A DNA stretch of 64,000 bases, from NCBI GenBank assembly GCA_900660155.1, contig CABFPE010000235.1, positions 1,054,946 through 1,118,945 of the forward strand, written 5' to 3'. Positions 12,017 to 23,204 of the stretch are shown here, piece after piece (positions within the stretch are counted from its first letter, which is position 1; every line of letters starts with the position of its first letter). The notes under the pieces were generated by a model, which saw only the letters and a program-made list of their open reading frames with translations, did not search any database and was not told the origin of the DNA. The position numbers and the translations under genes are program-made. The stretch is from Hofstenia miamia (Eukaryota > Xenacoelomorpha > Acoela > Hofsteniidae).

Positions 12017-12866
12017 AAATTTGGCAAAAAATTGCCAAATTTTTGGAAAGGATTTGCAAATCGATTCCAAATATTTGCCAATTTGGCAAATTTTCCAAAT
12101 TTTATGCAAACTTTCCAAATATTTGGTAAATTTTCCAAATTTTTGGCTAAGTGAATTTTTTAGAGTATATCAAATACACTCATGCATTTACGCAAAGACT
12201 TAAAATTTCGTCAGTTATTTATAAGAGCAGTTGTTTAAGCTGCCTACACAGTATTCATTTGATTGCATACAGAGAAGTAGAGCCCCAAGACCAACAAGTG
12301 ATGATCAAAACTACAACAATCAACTGCCAACCAATTGCGTTTATGCATTGGCATGTCAGTCAACATCATAATTTCAAACTAGAGCAAAATTGACTATATA
12401 CCAAATAAGCTTGTTTATATTCCATAACAATTCGCTCAAAATTTTGGCAATTATGAATTATAATTTAAACATCTATAAGTATGGAAGATTTGAAAATTAT
12501 TTCTGGTATGAACATAAAAAAGTAAATGAACACAGGGGATAACGCTAGTCCATAACTAGTACTAATTGCGTGCTTAAATGTTGTATAAATTATTCTTAGA
12601 TATATAAATATTTTATTTATTTATAATAGTAGACAATAAAAAGTTAAAATTTTCGTTATATTGGTTTCAAAAATGTTTGAAATAGTTTATTATATATTAC
12701 GCACACTTAAATTTATCCAAATAAGCTGTAAAATAATAAATGTACAAATTTGGAAAATTTGGCAATTATTTAGCAAATATTTGCCAAATATTTGGAATAT
12801 TTCCATTTACAAAAATTATGCATTTTTATCCAAATATTTTGCAAATATTTGCTAAATTTTCCAAAT
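12017..12866 (+). mobile_element. Copy B of the TTTGCCAAAT-ended repeat family
   Basis: Better preserved than copy A. Both ends are arrays of TTTGGCAAATATTTGCCAAA-type words (12017-12150 and 12745-12866), in effect subterminal inverted repeats. The middle matches 4380-4800. Same orientation as copy A, 7.9 kb away. The open frames 12021-12203 and 12661-12855 are translations of the repeat words, not genes. Confidence 0.78.
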
Positions 12867-13299
12867 GTATTTACTAGGGCATATATTTGGATTTGCAATT
12901 TAATAATAGGCTTAAAGAGACTGTTTTTCATTTATTCAGGATATGTGAACTTCAAGGTTAATTGACACATATATGAAGGATGTAAAATAGGATCTGGTTT
13001 ATGGCCAATGAATTATTAAACCTAAAAGTATCAAAAATTTATTTACATCATATCTCCAAAATAAATGTTACTGCTACTACTTAAATTAAGATTTACTGAC
13101 TAATTATCACATCCAGTAACATCATGAAGATACGATTCATAATGTCACTGTAAAGATGGTTAATTTATTGAATATTTCAAGTTCGCTATTTTTAATAATA
13201 TATTAATGTTTTTATAAGATGATTTAAAAAATGTATTCATTTTTGGCTTTATTTCAAATTCTAAAAAATAATTTAGGAAGAAATTAGTTAAGCAAAATA

Positions 13300-13302
<3 letters not shown>

Positions 13303-13358
<56 letters not shown>
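13303..13358. repeat. (TA)n microsatellite
   Basis: About 56 bp of alternating TA. Confidence 0.95.
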
Positions 13359-13359
<1 letters not shown>

Positions 13360-13362
<3 letters not shown>

Positions 13363-14247
13363 AATATTTCAAAATATACCTATTTGCTTTGGGTAAATTT
13401 CTTCGAAGGCTAAAGATTTATTTAATAGTTTTAAAATATTATATTAAAGCATTAGGAGTAGAATTCGCAAATATCGACATCTCTATAGGTCTTCGAAATA
13501 AATGTCGATTTATTATTGTCAATATATTTAAGCTCGGAATTCCCAATTAATAATATGTTATTCCTTAACAAGAATCAATTTCAAACATATTAGAAATAGT
13601 AAATTTATATTTATATAATTATTTTTATATTTATATATATAGAAAATTACAAAATATACCTACATCATGTGTGTAAAATTCCTTGTAGGCCACGGATTTG
13701 TTAAGTAGTGCTATTTTTATGTTAAAACATATACTTTTAAATTCATATATCTCTAAAAATCTCCCAATAAATGTCGATTTACGAATGTCACTATATGTAA
13801 ACAAGAAGAATACAATACAAATATATATAAGAAATAATTAATATTATCTGCTGATTTTCAACAGTCTACACAGCTACAAATTCAAAGCAGAAAACGTATG
13901 ACTACCTTATTTCATGGAAAGACTAAATACATGTGATCTCTTTGGGGCTATATTGAATTAATATAATTTTCACCTCGCTTTCAACGTCGAGTTTACCAGT
14001 CAATACACAAATGCACGTAGCCGTAAAAATGGTAGTACGATTTTTTAATGCATTTAAAGTTACTCTTCTCGATGTATGGAAAATTTTTTCTAAAGTAGTT
14101 TGGGTATTTGATTCTATATAAGCCAATTGTCCAAATACGCGATGTCGATATTTGCGAATATTTTTAAATATATTTAAGTGTAAAATGCATTTAAGGGCGC
14201 GATAAGCATGTCAATATGTGCAAAGTCGATATATGCGAATTCTACAG
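13360..14247. repeat. Inverted-repeat bounded region with diverged tandem copies
   Basis: GTAGAATTCGCAAATATCGAC at 13458 is met in inverted orientation at 14225-14245 (20 of 21 bases), and part of it again at 14143-14158. The outer ends can be read as TA flanks, as for Tc1/mariner-type MITEs. Overlapping this, 13363-13530 and 13645-13800 are diverged direct copies (shared AAAATATACCTA, ATAAATGTCGATTTA). It is probably one or more non-autonomous elements; the exact boundaries are unclear. Confidence 0.5.
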
Positions 14248-14249
14248 TA

Positions 14250-15536
14250 AAATATTATTATAATTGCATGATAACAGCATTTACAATTAGGCTTTATAAT
14301 TTGCAATAATTTTGAGAACATATTTAAATATTATCATAGTTGATGTCTATGATCACCGAACATAACAATATTTCATAACTTTTCAATAAATATTTGTGCA
14401 CTTTAATGAAAGTTTTCATAATGCTCGGTATTTTCGAAATATATTATTTGAGTGAATTACAGACACAAAACATAAAAATCAATCAGAAACTAAATTTTTA
14501 CTTACTTCTGTTCAGAATTTCTTGAGCGTATTGCTTAACTAAAAGGACGCATTCTACTATCACAATAAGTAAATTGTTGATAGTAAGCTTTATTATTCAT
14601 ATATTAAAAGTGAAAAATTAATTATTTCTAATTGCTAATGTATTTACAAAATCAAGACAAATTGGTGCATTAATATTTATATTTATGTACTTTAGAATCT
14701 ATTTTTGAAAAAGAATTATTCTGATGAACATAAAGTTCATTTCCATAATTTGCGGATAAATCTTATATACTTAACTTTAAACGAATTAGGAATTTGCTAA
14801 AATCTTTAATGTTTTATTCAAAGAAACTCAATTGCTCATAATTCAAGAACAAATTAGAAAATCAGAAAGGTAAAAACTCCCCAGGATAGAAGACTTTTTC
14901 TTCTTTTACCTAATCACTAAATCTACTTTCAATAACTAGGCTGTTAATTTGCACAGAGTGCTTATTAATGAGGGCTTAACAAACAATTCTCCTTAAAAGA
15001 CTTGTCTTCATATCGAAATAATTTTTTAATAGGCTTACTTTGAAATCGTCAAACTGGTTTTCAACTTAATGGTCATGTGAGACAGTTTAAAGCTACATTA
15101 AATTGAAATTAAATAAATGTTGTAATAAGTCTTCTGTGGTTGCAAGTAATTGTATTGGAGATATAATTTTTTTCAGTAATTTCAACGTCAATTTATAGGA
15201 AAAGAAATGCACATTATTAATCATGTAAATATTTCATTCATATTTGCCCATTTCAGTTTCACAATTTTTCGATATTCCCGGTATCATCAGTATATAAAGC
15301 TCTACAGAAAAAATGAGCTCATTATGAAAACACCGCAGTCTGATTGCAAAAGTGTAGTTTGTCAAAAGTTTTGGAAGGCTGCTTAAGAATAAATATACTT
15401 ATAAATTTACAGTATATCAAGTTTTTGTTAAAATGATTTAAAATAATATATTGGAAATATTTATAGCCTAATTTAACTTGATCAACCTAAATTGTATTAG
15501 GCATTCTTCTCTTAATAGTATTTAATTAATTTTGTG

Positions 15537-15538
<2 letters not shown>
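14250..15538. other. AT-rich sequence without recognised features
   Basis: I see no gene, repeat or motif. Confidence 0.6.

Positions 15539-15578
<40 letters not shown>
15539..15578. repeat. (TA)n microsatellite
   Basis: About 40 bp of alternating TA, just outside the left inverted repeat of the 15.6-19.9 kb region. Confidence 0.9.
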
Positions 15579-15580
<2 letters not shown>

Positions 15581-16749
15581 TACCCTGCAAATTTATTATA
15601 TATATATATGGCCCCTTTGTAATTGCAGTTTCAAATTTTCAAATTATATAGGTCCTTTGTAACATTTGCCATATATATGGGCTTTTTGTAACACCGAGGG
15701 CGCTTTGTAGCAAGCATATTCTACGACGAAAAATAGGAAAAATTTATTCTTTAAGTTAATACCAAATTTCATTAAAAATAATTTAATTTTCCTTAGAGGT
15801 TTTAAGTAGCCAAACAAAAGCTAGAAAATGAATCTACAATCAGAAATAAACGCTGTTTTTTTCAATTTGATTTTACTTTGACAGTCTTATACCCTTAAAT
15901 ATAGAGTGATCTCGGTATAGCACACCTAATGTTGAGCAATGATACAAGGAAAGTTAGTTGTGTTAAAACTTAGATTAATAATCAGATTTATGTGTTAATG
16001 CATAGAAAGTATTTTAAAAATATTACATGATTTTAGTGTATGTGTATCAAAAATTTTTATGTAACTAAAGTAGTAAAAAGTGGATGCGGATACTACCCAC
16101 GTGTACCCGGTTTTATTTGAACGCACTCGCAGGTGCGATTAATTATTATCGAGTAGTATGGACGAGTACAGTTAAGCATTTTATTTCACATTATGTGTAA
16201 TATAATACATTTTTCTCAAAAACAAATTATAAATAAACGCTTGAAAAAGTTAACATATAATTAACGTGAATTGTGTTTAAAATGATATTCAAATTTGCAA
16301 TTGTTCGAAAACAGCAAAAAATGCATTCTCTCGGGAATGGACGGATACAGGAAAAAATTTGCGAGTGCGGGCAGTTATGGGTAAGGGGCAATATTTTCAC
16401 TGGCGGGTGCAGCATTAAAAACCTCTATGCTCACATATCACTAACCTCAATTTAAGGATAATTGGATTCATTAATTAAGTAGCATAGAGCGAAGAGCGCT
16501 TTAAGTGGCAAATAAGTAATTTTTGTTAAAAAATTTTTTCTGGCAAAATTAACCTACATTTAAGCCTAAAATTCCAACAAAAAAGAAAGAATTTTTTTTC
16601 GATATTTAAGGGGGTAATTAATTTGTAGCAGATATGCAACTTTGCCACATAAGGGTAAAAAATATATAATAACTAGATAATTATATTTTATTGAAGGACA
16701 AAGAGATTTTTTGCTTATTTTAGTATTTCTTTCCCTAGAATTGCATTAG

Positions 16750-17065
16750 TATATATAAAAAGTATTTATAAAACTATATACTCTCCCAACATATAACACT
16801 ACTACATACTAAATATATACTACATGTATATATGTATATGTATGTATGTATGAAACAAGTTCAACAACCCCAAGTTCAAATGTTCAATAAAATCTATTAT
16901 TTAGAAAGCAAGTTCAAAGCTTCAATAGAATATATAAAAAGTATCTATAAAACTAGATACTCTCCCCAATATATAACAACCCCTAGTAAATATATACTAT
17001 ATAATTATTGTATACATGAAACAAGTTCAACAATCCCAAGTTCAAAGTTTCAATAGAAATTTACT
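16750..17065. repeat. Tandem duplication, ~180-bp unit
   Basis: Two copies starting at about 16751 and 16930 share ATATATAAAAAGTAT, TATAAAACTAGATACTCTCC-like and GAAACAAGTTCAACAA words, offset 179 bp. It lies inside the left end of the piggyBac, next to the transposase C-terminus. Confidence 0.8.
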
Positions 17066-18820
17066 ATTTGTTACGGTAGTCCACAAGCAGTTTTTCGTCT
17101 CTCTCAAGCAAATGCAAACTTTGCATTTGCTGCAAAGGATTTTGGAAAATCCATCTTTGCACAATCGACACCGACTGCGGTTTCCTTTTGTGGGGTTTGG
17201 CCAATGCCCAAGTTGATCATACTTTGTATCATTTGGTGGCAAAGGTGTGGTGGATTTGCGACCAACTTTCATTGCTGACGATGGACTGACTTCCTCTGCA
17301 GATCTTCAGTTACTTAGTCTGACTTGCTTACCACTGGTCGTTCCCATCGGAACAACTTTGTTGGTGGTTGTCAAACTCTCAGCAATTTCCAAAACAAAGT
17401 CCAGCAAGGATAATTCTTGTTTCTTTGGAATTTCCAATTGCTCACAATGCCTGCGGTACTGGAGCCAAGCATTAACCTTTGCAATGTTAGCAAGGTGCCA
17501 GAAAATTTTTATGTACTATCGTCTGGTTTTCATGTTGATTCGCTACAAAGAGATGAGCATGTCAGCCAAATCAGCACCACCCATCCGCTTGTTGTATCTC
17601 AAGATCACCTGTGGGCACTGGATGTTGATATCCTTCTTTTCAGCAGCTCACCACCTTTGAATTGTGCCCAATGGCTCCACACCAACGGAGTTGGAGGGAA
17701 AATGAACAGTGTTGTTGTCTAATCACTTCACAACAACTAACTTGAAGTCTATAGCCCCACGTCTGGCTTTAGTCATATCGTGTTTGACTGCAATGGACAT
17801 TCTTGAATGCTGTTGGCACGCATGGTGCCACATGCTAGTATACCCCTGTTCTTGAGGTAAATTAGCAAGTCCAAAGTGATAAACCAGTTGTCAAAAAATA
17901 ATTGATGACCACTGTGCGAGGGCAAATGTTCACAAAGTCTTGCGGCGACTTGGGCAGATTTCTGCAGGTGCTTGTAGTCAGAGTTTTCCACTATTTCACC
18001 CTTACCAGCATATATATAAAAGTCATACATAACGCCAGAAGCCCCGACACGAACCAAATTCTTGAACCCCCACTTCACTGGCTTTTTGGGGTTGAACTCC
18101 ACTGTACTTTGTCTTGGCTGGTATAAATTGTTCATCTATACAATGGCTCTCCTCAGGCCTAACCTTCAGGCACTGTTCTCGAACAATGTCAATAACTGGT
18201 TGAATTTCTGAGAGCTTTGAGGCGTTTTTTCCAGGACACTGCTGTCGACAAAGTGGAGATTTGAACGCAGCTTCTCATTTCGTTTCAATGGCATCTAGTC
18301 AGCAATGGTTGGGTATCTTTTGTGACCAGTAAAACTTGTAGGCTGGTAGTTGAATGAGACCCATCTTCAAATGCATTCCAATAAATCGTTCCATCTCGGG
18401 CTTTGTTGTGTTCATGGAGGTGCCTGATTTCTGGGTACTGTAAAGATTGGTCTGTTGTGCAAACAATTCATTGATATCCTCAGACCAAAAAAACTGTCTG
18501 AAATACTCAAGGGGTGATTTGATCTCTTCAATTGCATCTTTTTCCTGGGTAAAACTCTCATCAGATGGTGAGACATCTTTCTTTCTCCATCGAAATACTT
18601 TCCTGTTACGTTGGGTTTCCATATATACAGCTGTGGAGTTTTCATTTTCCTCACTATTGTCATCATTATTGTTATTATCATCATTGCCTGCATCATCACC
18701 ACTATCATGATCAGATGCAACATAATCAATATCATCACCATCTTTATCAGAGCTTAGGTGTTCTGCCTCAGATTCATTTCCATTGAAAATCCTCTCAATG
18801 ATATCTTCAAAAATACACAC
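17042..18820 (-). pseudogene. piggyBac-type transposase pseudogene
   Basis: Read on the minus strand from 18820 down. An acidic N-terminus lies at 18820-18299 with IKSPLEYFRQFFW and MERFIGMHLKMGL. The catalytic core at 18135-17773 has KKPVKWGFKNLVRVGASGVM, YDFYIYAGKGE and LFFDNWFITLDLL, where the D of FDNW is one expected catalytic Asp. A further piece near 17550-17620 carries YNKRMGGADLAD, with the third Asp. The C-terminal zinc-binding segment at 17272-17042 has CRLCKDG...CSKCKVCICL. Full-length piggyBac transposases are about 550-650 aa, and nearly all regions are represented. Several stops and frame shifts break it, so it is inactive. Open frames on the opposite strand here are shadows. 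Confidence 0.9.
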
Positions 18821-20008
18821 ATTTAATTATTCAGCCTATTTCCTACAATATTATGGTTAGGAACATGATAAATGAACCTTACATTAGCTTTGCTGACATG
18901 TAATATGTACACAGTATATATTCATGAACACATAAATAGTGTAAACTATAATGCTAGATCTAAAAGATGGCAAAGTGTATATCAAAGAGGCGTCTGGTTG
19001 AATAACAGCAGGAATATAAATTTATATGAACCATATTCAAATAAAATTTCAGCAAAATATAGCACATGCTGTTCATAATATAATGTTTATGTAATTTGAC
19101 CTGTAGTGACCACTTCGCGGCAATGTAGCATATTTGCTACAAATATATTTAGGACATTATTTAGCAGACTCAATCTCATTTATACACACACGCAAATCGG
19201 ATATGAAAAGCATGTCTTATTGCAAAATAAAATACACAAAAATTTATATCAGAGCACTATTCATGAAGACAGAACATTATAACAAACATAGAGGCTTAAA
19301 ACTTACCGAAATCAATGATATTTGACAATTATTTTCTCAATACAAAACCGCTTCTGTTCAAAATTTTTGCCATTGCCAAATTGTCAGCAAGGGTCGTGTA
19401 GCATTATGGGTAAAAGTAGGAACTAGGCCCAGCCTGCAAAAAAATCGCTCGGTTTTCCATTTGTAGCAGATCTGCTACAATCGCACTTAAAGGGTTAATT
19501 AATATAAAGCAATATGAAATTGGTTTTTTGATGAACCGCCCATTTGTTGGTTCCTGTAAAATTATGAAATGTGTGAATATGCATATGTAGACCTCTATTG
19601 TCTATTGCTCAAATAACCTTGCAAGTATTGCAACTTGCTAGTATAATAGTTGCAGCTTATTGAAATTACTTGAATCGAGTCTCTAAGGTGCTTATTATGA
19701 AGCACACATTTGAAGATATTTGATGTTGAATATCGCTGTTTAATTGAGGTTGATTTATTCCAAATTTAGATTCGGAGTCTGTGGGAAAAATTGATAGTAG
19801 ATATCAGAAGTTAATTTTTTAACCTAAAATCAAGAAAAAAAACAAATTCATGTTATTTGGCCATAATCAAAATGAATGAAGCATCATAATTAAGTCCAAT
19901 CAGTTTATGTTGTTACAAAGGGCCCATATATGTAAAAGTGTTACAAAATTTTTTGACAAGTAGCTCAAACGATATTAAATATTGTGTTTAAGTACATATT
20001 AGTAAATA

Positions 20009-20070
20009 ATATATATATATATATAATTTTTTATATCTATATATATATGTATATATATATATATATATAG
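20009..20070. repeat. (TA)n-rich microsatellite
   Basis: Interrupted TA repeats just outside the right inverted repeat of the 15.6-19.9 kb region. Confidence 0.9.
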
Positions 20071-20999
20071 AAATTTATAAAAGTATAAATAGCAACCGCA
20101 TATTTAATTTAGGGTGAATTAAAGTCAATGAATATATATCTGAGACAAAAATACATAAAAGTAAACAGACGGTACTCTTCGGACTTTGTTCAATTTATTG
20201 TCAAAAATAACTTGCATATTCCCACTATGTTGATAATCAGATATCAATAAAACAAAATGGAAGTTCTCTATTTATCAACAGTGCTCACCATTTACTCTTA
20301 AACTGCCGTTATAAATGATGACAAACTGTTTTTCCAAATTTTTTAGAAATCTATTATTAAAGTTGGAAATCCTGAGATATGGTCACAACTATTGTGTGAA
20401 CGCACCTGGCTGAAGTACTTGAAGAGATTCACAATTTTTCATTAAAAATTCCAATTTTTTTAAAGAAGTTTAAGTTCCTACAATTCCTAATGTTCAGGTA
20501 TTCAGGAGGCTAAAGCCAATGGGCCAACAACTACTCTCAACATTTTTTCTGTAAATAGGCTACCTAACTCCCGTCCCAGACTCAGTGCTTAAGTCCGAAG
20601 TTGTGGCTCCGAATTATGTATGAAAGGGAATGAGGAGATCATTCTCTATTAGTTTGGATAGCTTTATTAGTGTGAGAGTTATAAGCATTTTTAAAGATTC
20701 TTAAGGTTTTTAAAGAAGCCATAAAAAATTTTAAAAATTATTAGGCAATTTAAGGTTAACCCGTCTAAATTTATATACAAACTCCACCCGAAATATATTT
20801 TAAAAAAATAAAAAACAGCGAAGTAACATTAAATCAAATCATCTAACATAGAAAATGCTGAAGCAGCTTATGTTAAACTTAATGAGATGGATTTCAAAAG
20901 TGCAAAATTGAGCGCATGACTATTTTTTATTTATAAGTAATAAATTTTATTTATTTCCAAAACCTGATGAATTTGTTGTTCTTCAGAAATACATGCATG
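20071..20999. other. AT-rich sequence without recognised features
   Basis: I see no gene or repeat. Confidence 0.6.
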
Positions 21000-21350
21000 T
21001 TAAGCTCGATTATACAAAAATGTAGGGATTTCGTTTCTACCAGGTGCTTTATTGACTTTCAAGTGTTCAAGAAGATCAAAGAGTACAATCAAATTCACAT
21101 GAAATGCAATTATCACTAATTGATTTTCACAGTCTGTTATATTTTCAGGAAAACTTTTCTCAAAAATCTTTGCCATCTCATTTATAACTTTTTGATCATT
21201 TTTAGTGATTAAATATCTCATTTTTTATATCTTCAATTTCCTTTAATATCATTTACAATTTTCCACGTAATTTTAGCTTGTACTGAAGTGTATGTTCCAT
21301 CTTCATTTGGATTTCTTAATTGTAACAAATAATTTATTGCTATGTCATAT
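21000..21350 (-). mobile_element. LINE relic (reverse-transcriptase amino-side fragment)
   Basis: The minus-strand frame 21221-21000 contains LLEHLKVNKAPGRNEIPTFL, the conserved segment of LINE reverse transcriptases (NKAPGpDgIP). Just upstream, in another frame (about 21350-21245), is AKITWKIVNDIKGN, the usual linker between LINE endonuclease and reverse transcriptase. At least one frame shift and a stop separate them, and the fragment ends abruptly at 21000. Its orientation is opposite to the MEIS gene. Confidence 0.75.
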
Positions 21351-22277
21351 ATTGTGTAAATAGCATAATTTGCTTACAAATATAGTTTTCTATTATTTCC
21401 TTTATTGAAGAAAGCTTAGTGAAATTAGTGGATAAGATAATGTGTATTAATTTCCTTGTTAAACATTAATCACATGCCATCTAGCGTATAAATTTATATC
21501 GAATTATTTAATTTCTAAGTAATGGAAATTCAGAATCTGTAAATATTTATTTAATAAGGTTTTGTGAGATAAATAGCTCAATTTTTTAAAGACATTCTTT
21601 GCGTTTAGTGTCTATTTGATGTAAATCACAATTATTCAATGATTACTTTCATTCTCATTGTTTTAATAAACAACCGACGTAATTTTGTAAATGAAAATGA
21701 TAAATATTCCATTAAGTATAGTAATATGTAAGAATTATAAACATTTTAGTATGTAAACACTTTATAACTGGTTTCTCACAAAATTCACTTAATTTATGTG
21801 CATTTAATATTAATCAACAGCTTTCAAATACTTGGAATATTGATTACTTGAAACTAATTTATTACACTTTCTGATTACATATTGTGATTTCAGGATTAGA
21901 CAAATCAACGAATTTTATTTTTCTACTTTTATAAACTTGAAATTCTATTAGAGGTCAATTACGTTTACCCAATAAAAACTTTTTTAAATTTTAATTAGTT
22001 ATTTTAGATAGACCTAAAATGTTAGAACAGTATCCTTATCCTAAATCAGAACTTCTTACTCAATTATTTTGTACCGTTGAAGTAGCATAGAACGTATCAA
22101 GGTAGTTACAACAATTTAATATCTTGTCATTGATGACTAATAATGGGTTTAGTGAGTCCCAGCTCCAATAATTTAAGCAAACTTACGTTGACTTCATTTT
22201 GCCTTTTTTGTCTTTATTATTTCTTTAGTTTTGTTTTGATCAATGTCATCAAAATAGTTGGATCTGCTTCAATAAAC
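21351..22277. other. AT-rich sequence without recognised features
   Basis: I see no gene or repeat. Confidence 0.6.
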
Positions 22278-22550
22278 TATGGTTCTGTGGGACCAGGATT
22301 TTCCTAGTCCAGTACCATTTAGTCTCATTGGCTTCGGTTCCAGTCCCATGAGATTTTCTGGTACCATAGTGCATAATCCCATAGATCCCACAGCATGACT
22401 TCTATTTTGACCAAAATTAGCAAATGTTGAGTAATATTCTGAATTCATAGGTCTCTAATCCTTATTTCTAGTCCCAGTCCCATTGAGTTTGTTCGGACCA
22501 GGTCCCAGTTTCATGGGACGCTCCCTCTGAGTCCCACAATAAACCCCTGA
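22278..22550. mobile_element. MITE-like element with GGGACC/GGTCCC repeats
   Basis: The left end GGTTCTGTGGGACCAGG and the reverse of the right end, GGTTTATTGTGGGACTCAG, are imperfect inverted repeats. Inside are many AGTCCCA/TGGGACC words in both orientations, in contrast to the AT-rich surroundings. Such short repeated GGGAC words near the ends are common in hAT-type MITEs, but I could not fix a target duplication. Confidence 0.5.
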
Positions 22551-23204
22551 TTACATACTTTTCTTCTATCCCAATTTATGATTAATGACCATCGGATGTG
22601 TATATTTATGAATGAATTTGATGAGTAATGTTTGAGCTTCGAGCACTAACTTTATCATTAAGAACAGTTTCTTCAATTGAAGCTTTCATTTTATTTAGTA
22701 AATTCGTCTCCCGCTTATTGCTAGAAACCAAGAAATTCTTAAAGAAGTTGATGTTAAGAAAGACTAGCTTTTTGGAATTCTTGATCGCTGAAAATCATCA
22801 TCTTGTCGCAAAAATGAGATTGATTTTCAGTATTAAATCGATATTTATTTGCCAATCTTTGGTAAGTTTATTACCTACACAAAAGACACATACTCATGAT
22901 GCACTACCAGAATTCGTTGGTCTATGTTTTTTGCAAATTTCTTCTTCATTCATCCTATAATTTCTAACACACACCATCTGAGAAGTTCAATTTGATGATA
23001 AGCAGATAATGATGGCTAAAAGTTTTCTTTAACATTCAACACAAATGTTAAGATTAGTGAATTTCAATTGGATAGTTGGATTTTTGGTGACTGACGTATT
23101 TTATATAAACAAACATAGATGAGTGAATCAAATGTCGATAGAAGGATAGTTGGTACCATTAAGTAGTGGATGTATCAGAGCTAGTAGAATGATAGGAGAA
23201 TATA
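22551..23204. other. Unassigned sequence
   Basis: Contains a 110-codon open frame on the + strand (22628-22960). This is long for such AT-rich DNA, but I recognise no domain in it or in its reverse. Confidence 0.4.

Larger units (their letters stand above)
16610..19494 (-). mobile_element. piggyBac transposon relic
   Basis: The right end is well defined: a terminal CGCACTTAAAGGG followed by TTAA (19495-19498), the piggyBac target site, with the subterminal palindrome TGTAGCAGATCTGCTACA just inside. The left end is less clear. TTAA at 16606-16609 is followed at the same distance by a related TTGTAGCAGATATGC, but the outermost bases do not match the right end. The transposase relic is on the minus strand. 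An extra ~180-bp tandem duplication sits near the left end. Confidence 0.65.
15600..19940. mobile_element. Larger inverted-repeat-bounded element hosting a piggyBac insertion
   Basis: The left side has ATATATGGCCCCTTTGTAA (about 15603-15621) and weaker repeats of it at about 15650 and 15680. The right side has the inverse, TTACAAAGGGCCCATATAT, at about 19913-19931. Both sides continue outward into (TA)n runs. The piggyBac relic lies between, so the simplest reading is a DNA element that later received the piggyBac. The class of the outer element is unknown. Confidence 0.5.

Noticed and set aside
12021-12855. Several 60-80 codon open frames rich in Lys, Ile, Phe and Cys
   Set aside because: They are translations of the palindromic repeat words of copy B, not genes.
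16060-16470. Overlapping ~60-codon frames on both strands around a GC-richer patch with ACCCGC/GCGGG words
   Set aside because: No domain and antisense overlap; more likely part of the outer repeat element, but I could not define its ends.
17247-17722. Frames of 137 and 101 codons on the + strand
   Set aside because: They are antisense shadows of the piggyBac transposase relic, whose minus-strand reading contains the family motifs.
18447-18786. + strand frames and a second minus-strand frame rich in Met/Ile
   Set aside because: They are out-of-frame readings of the acidic Asp/Asn-rich start of the piggyBac transposase.
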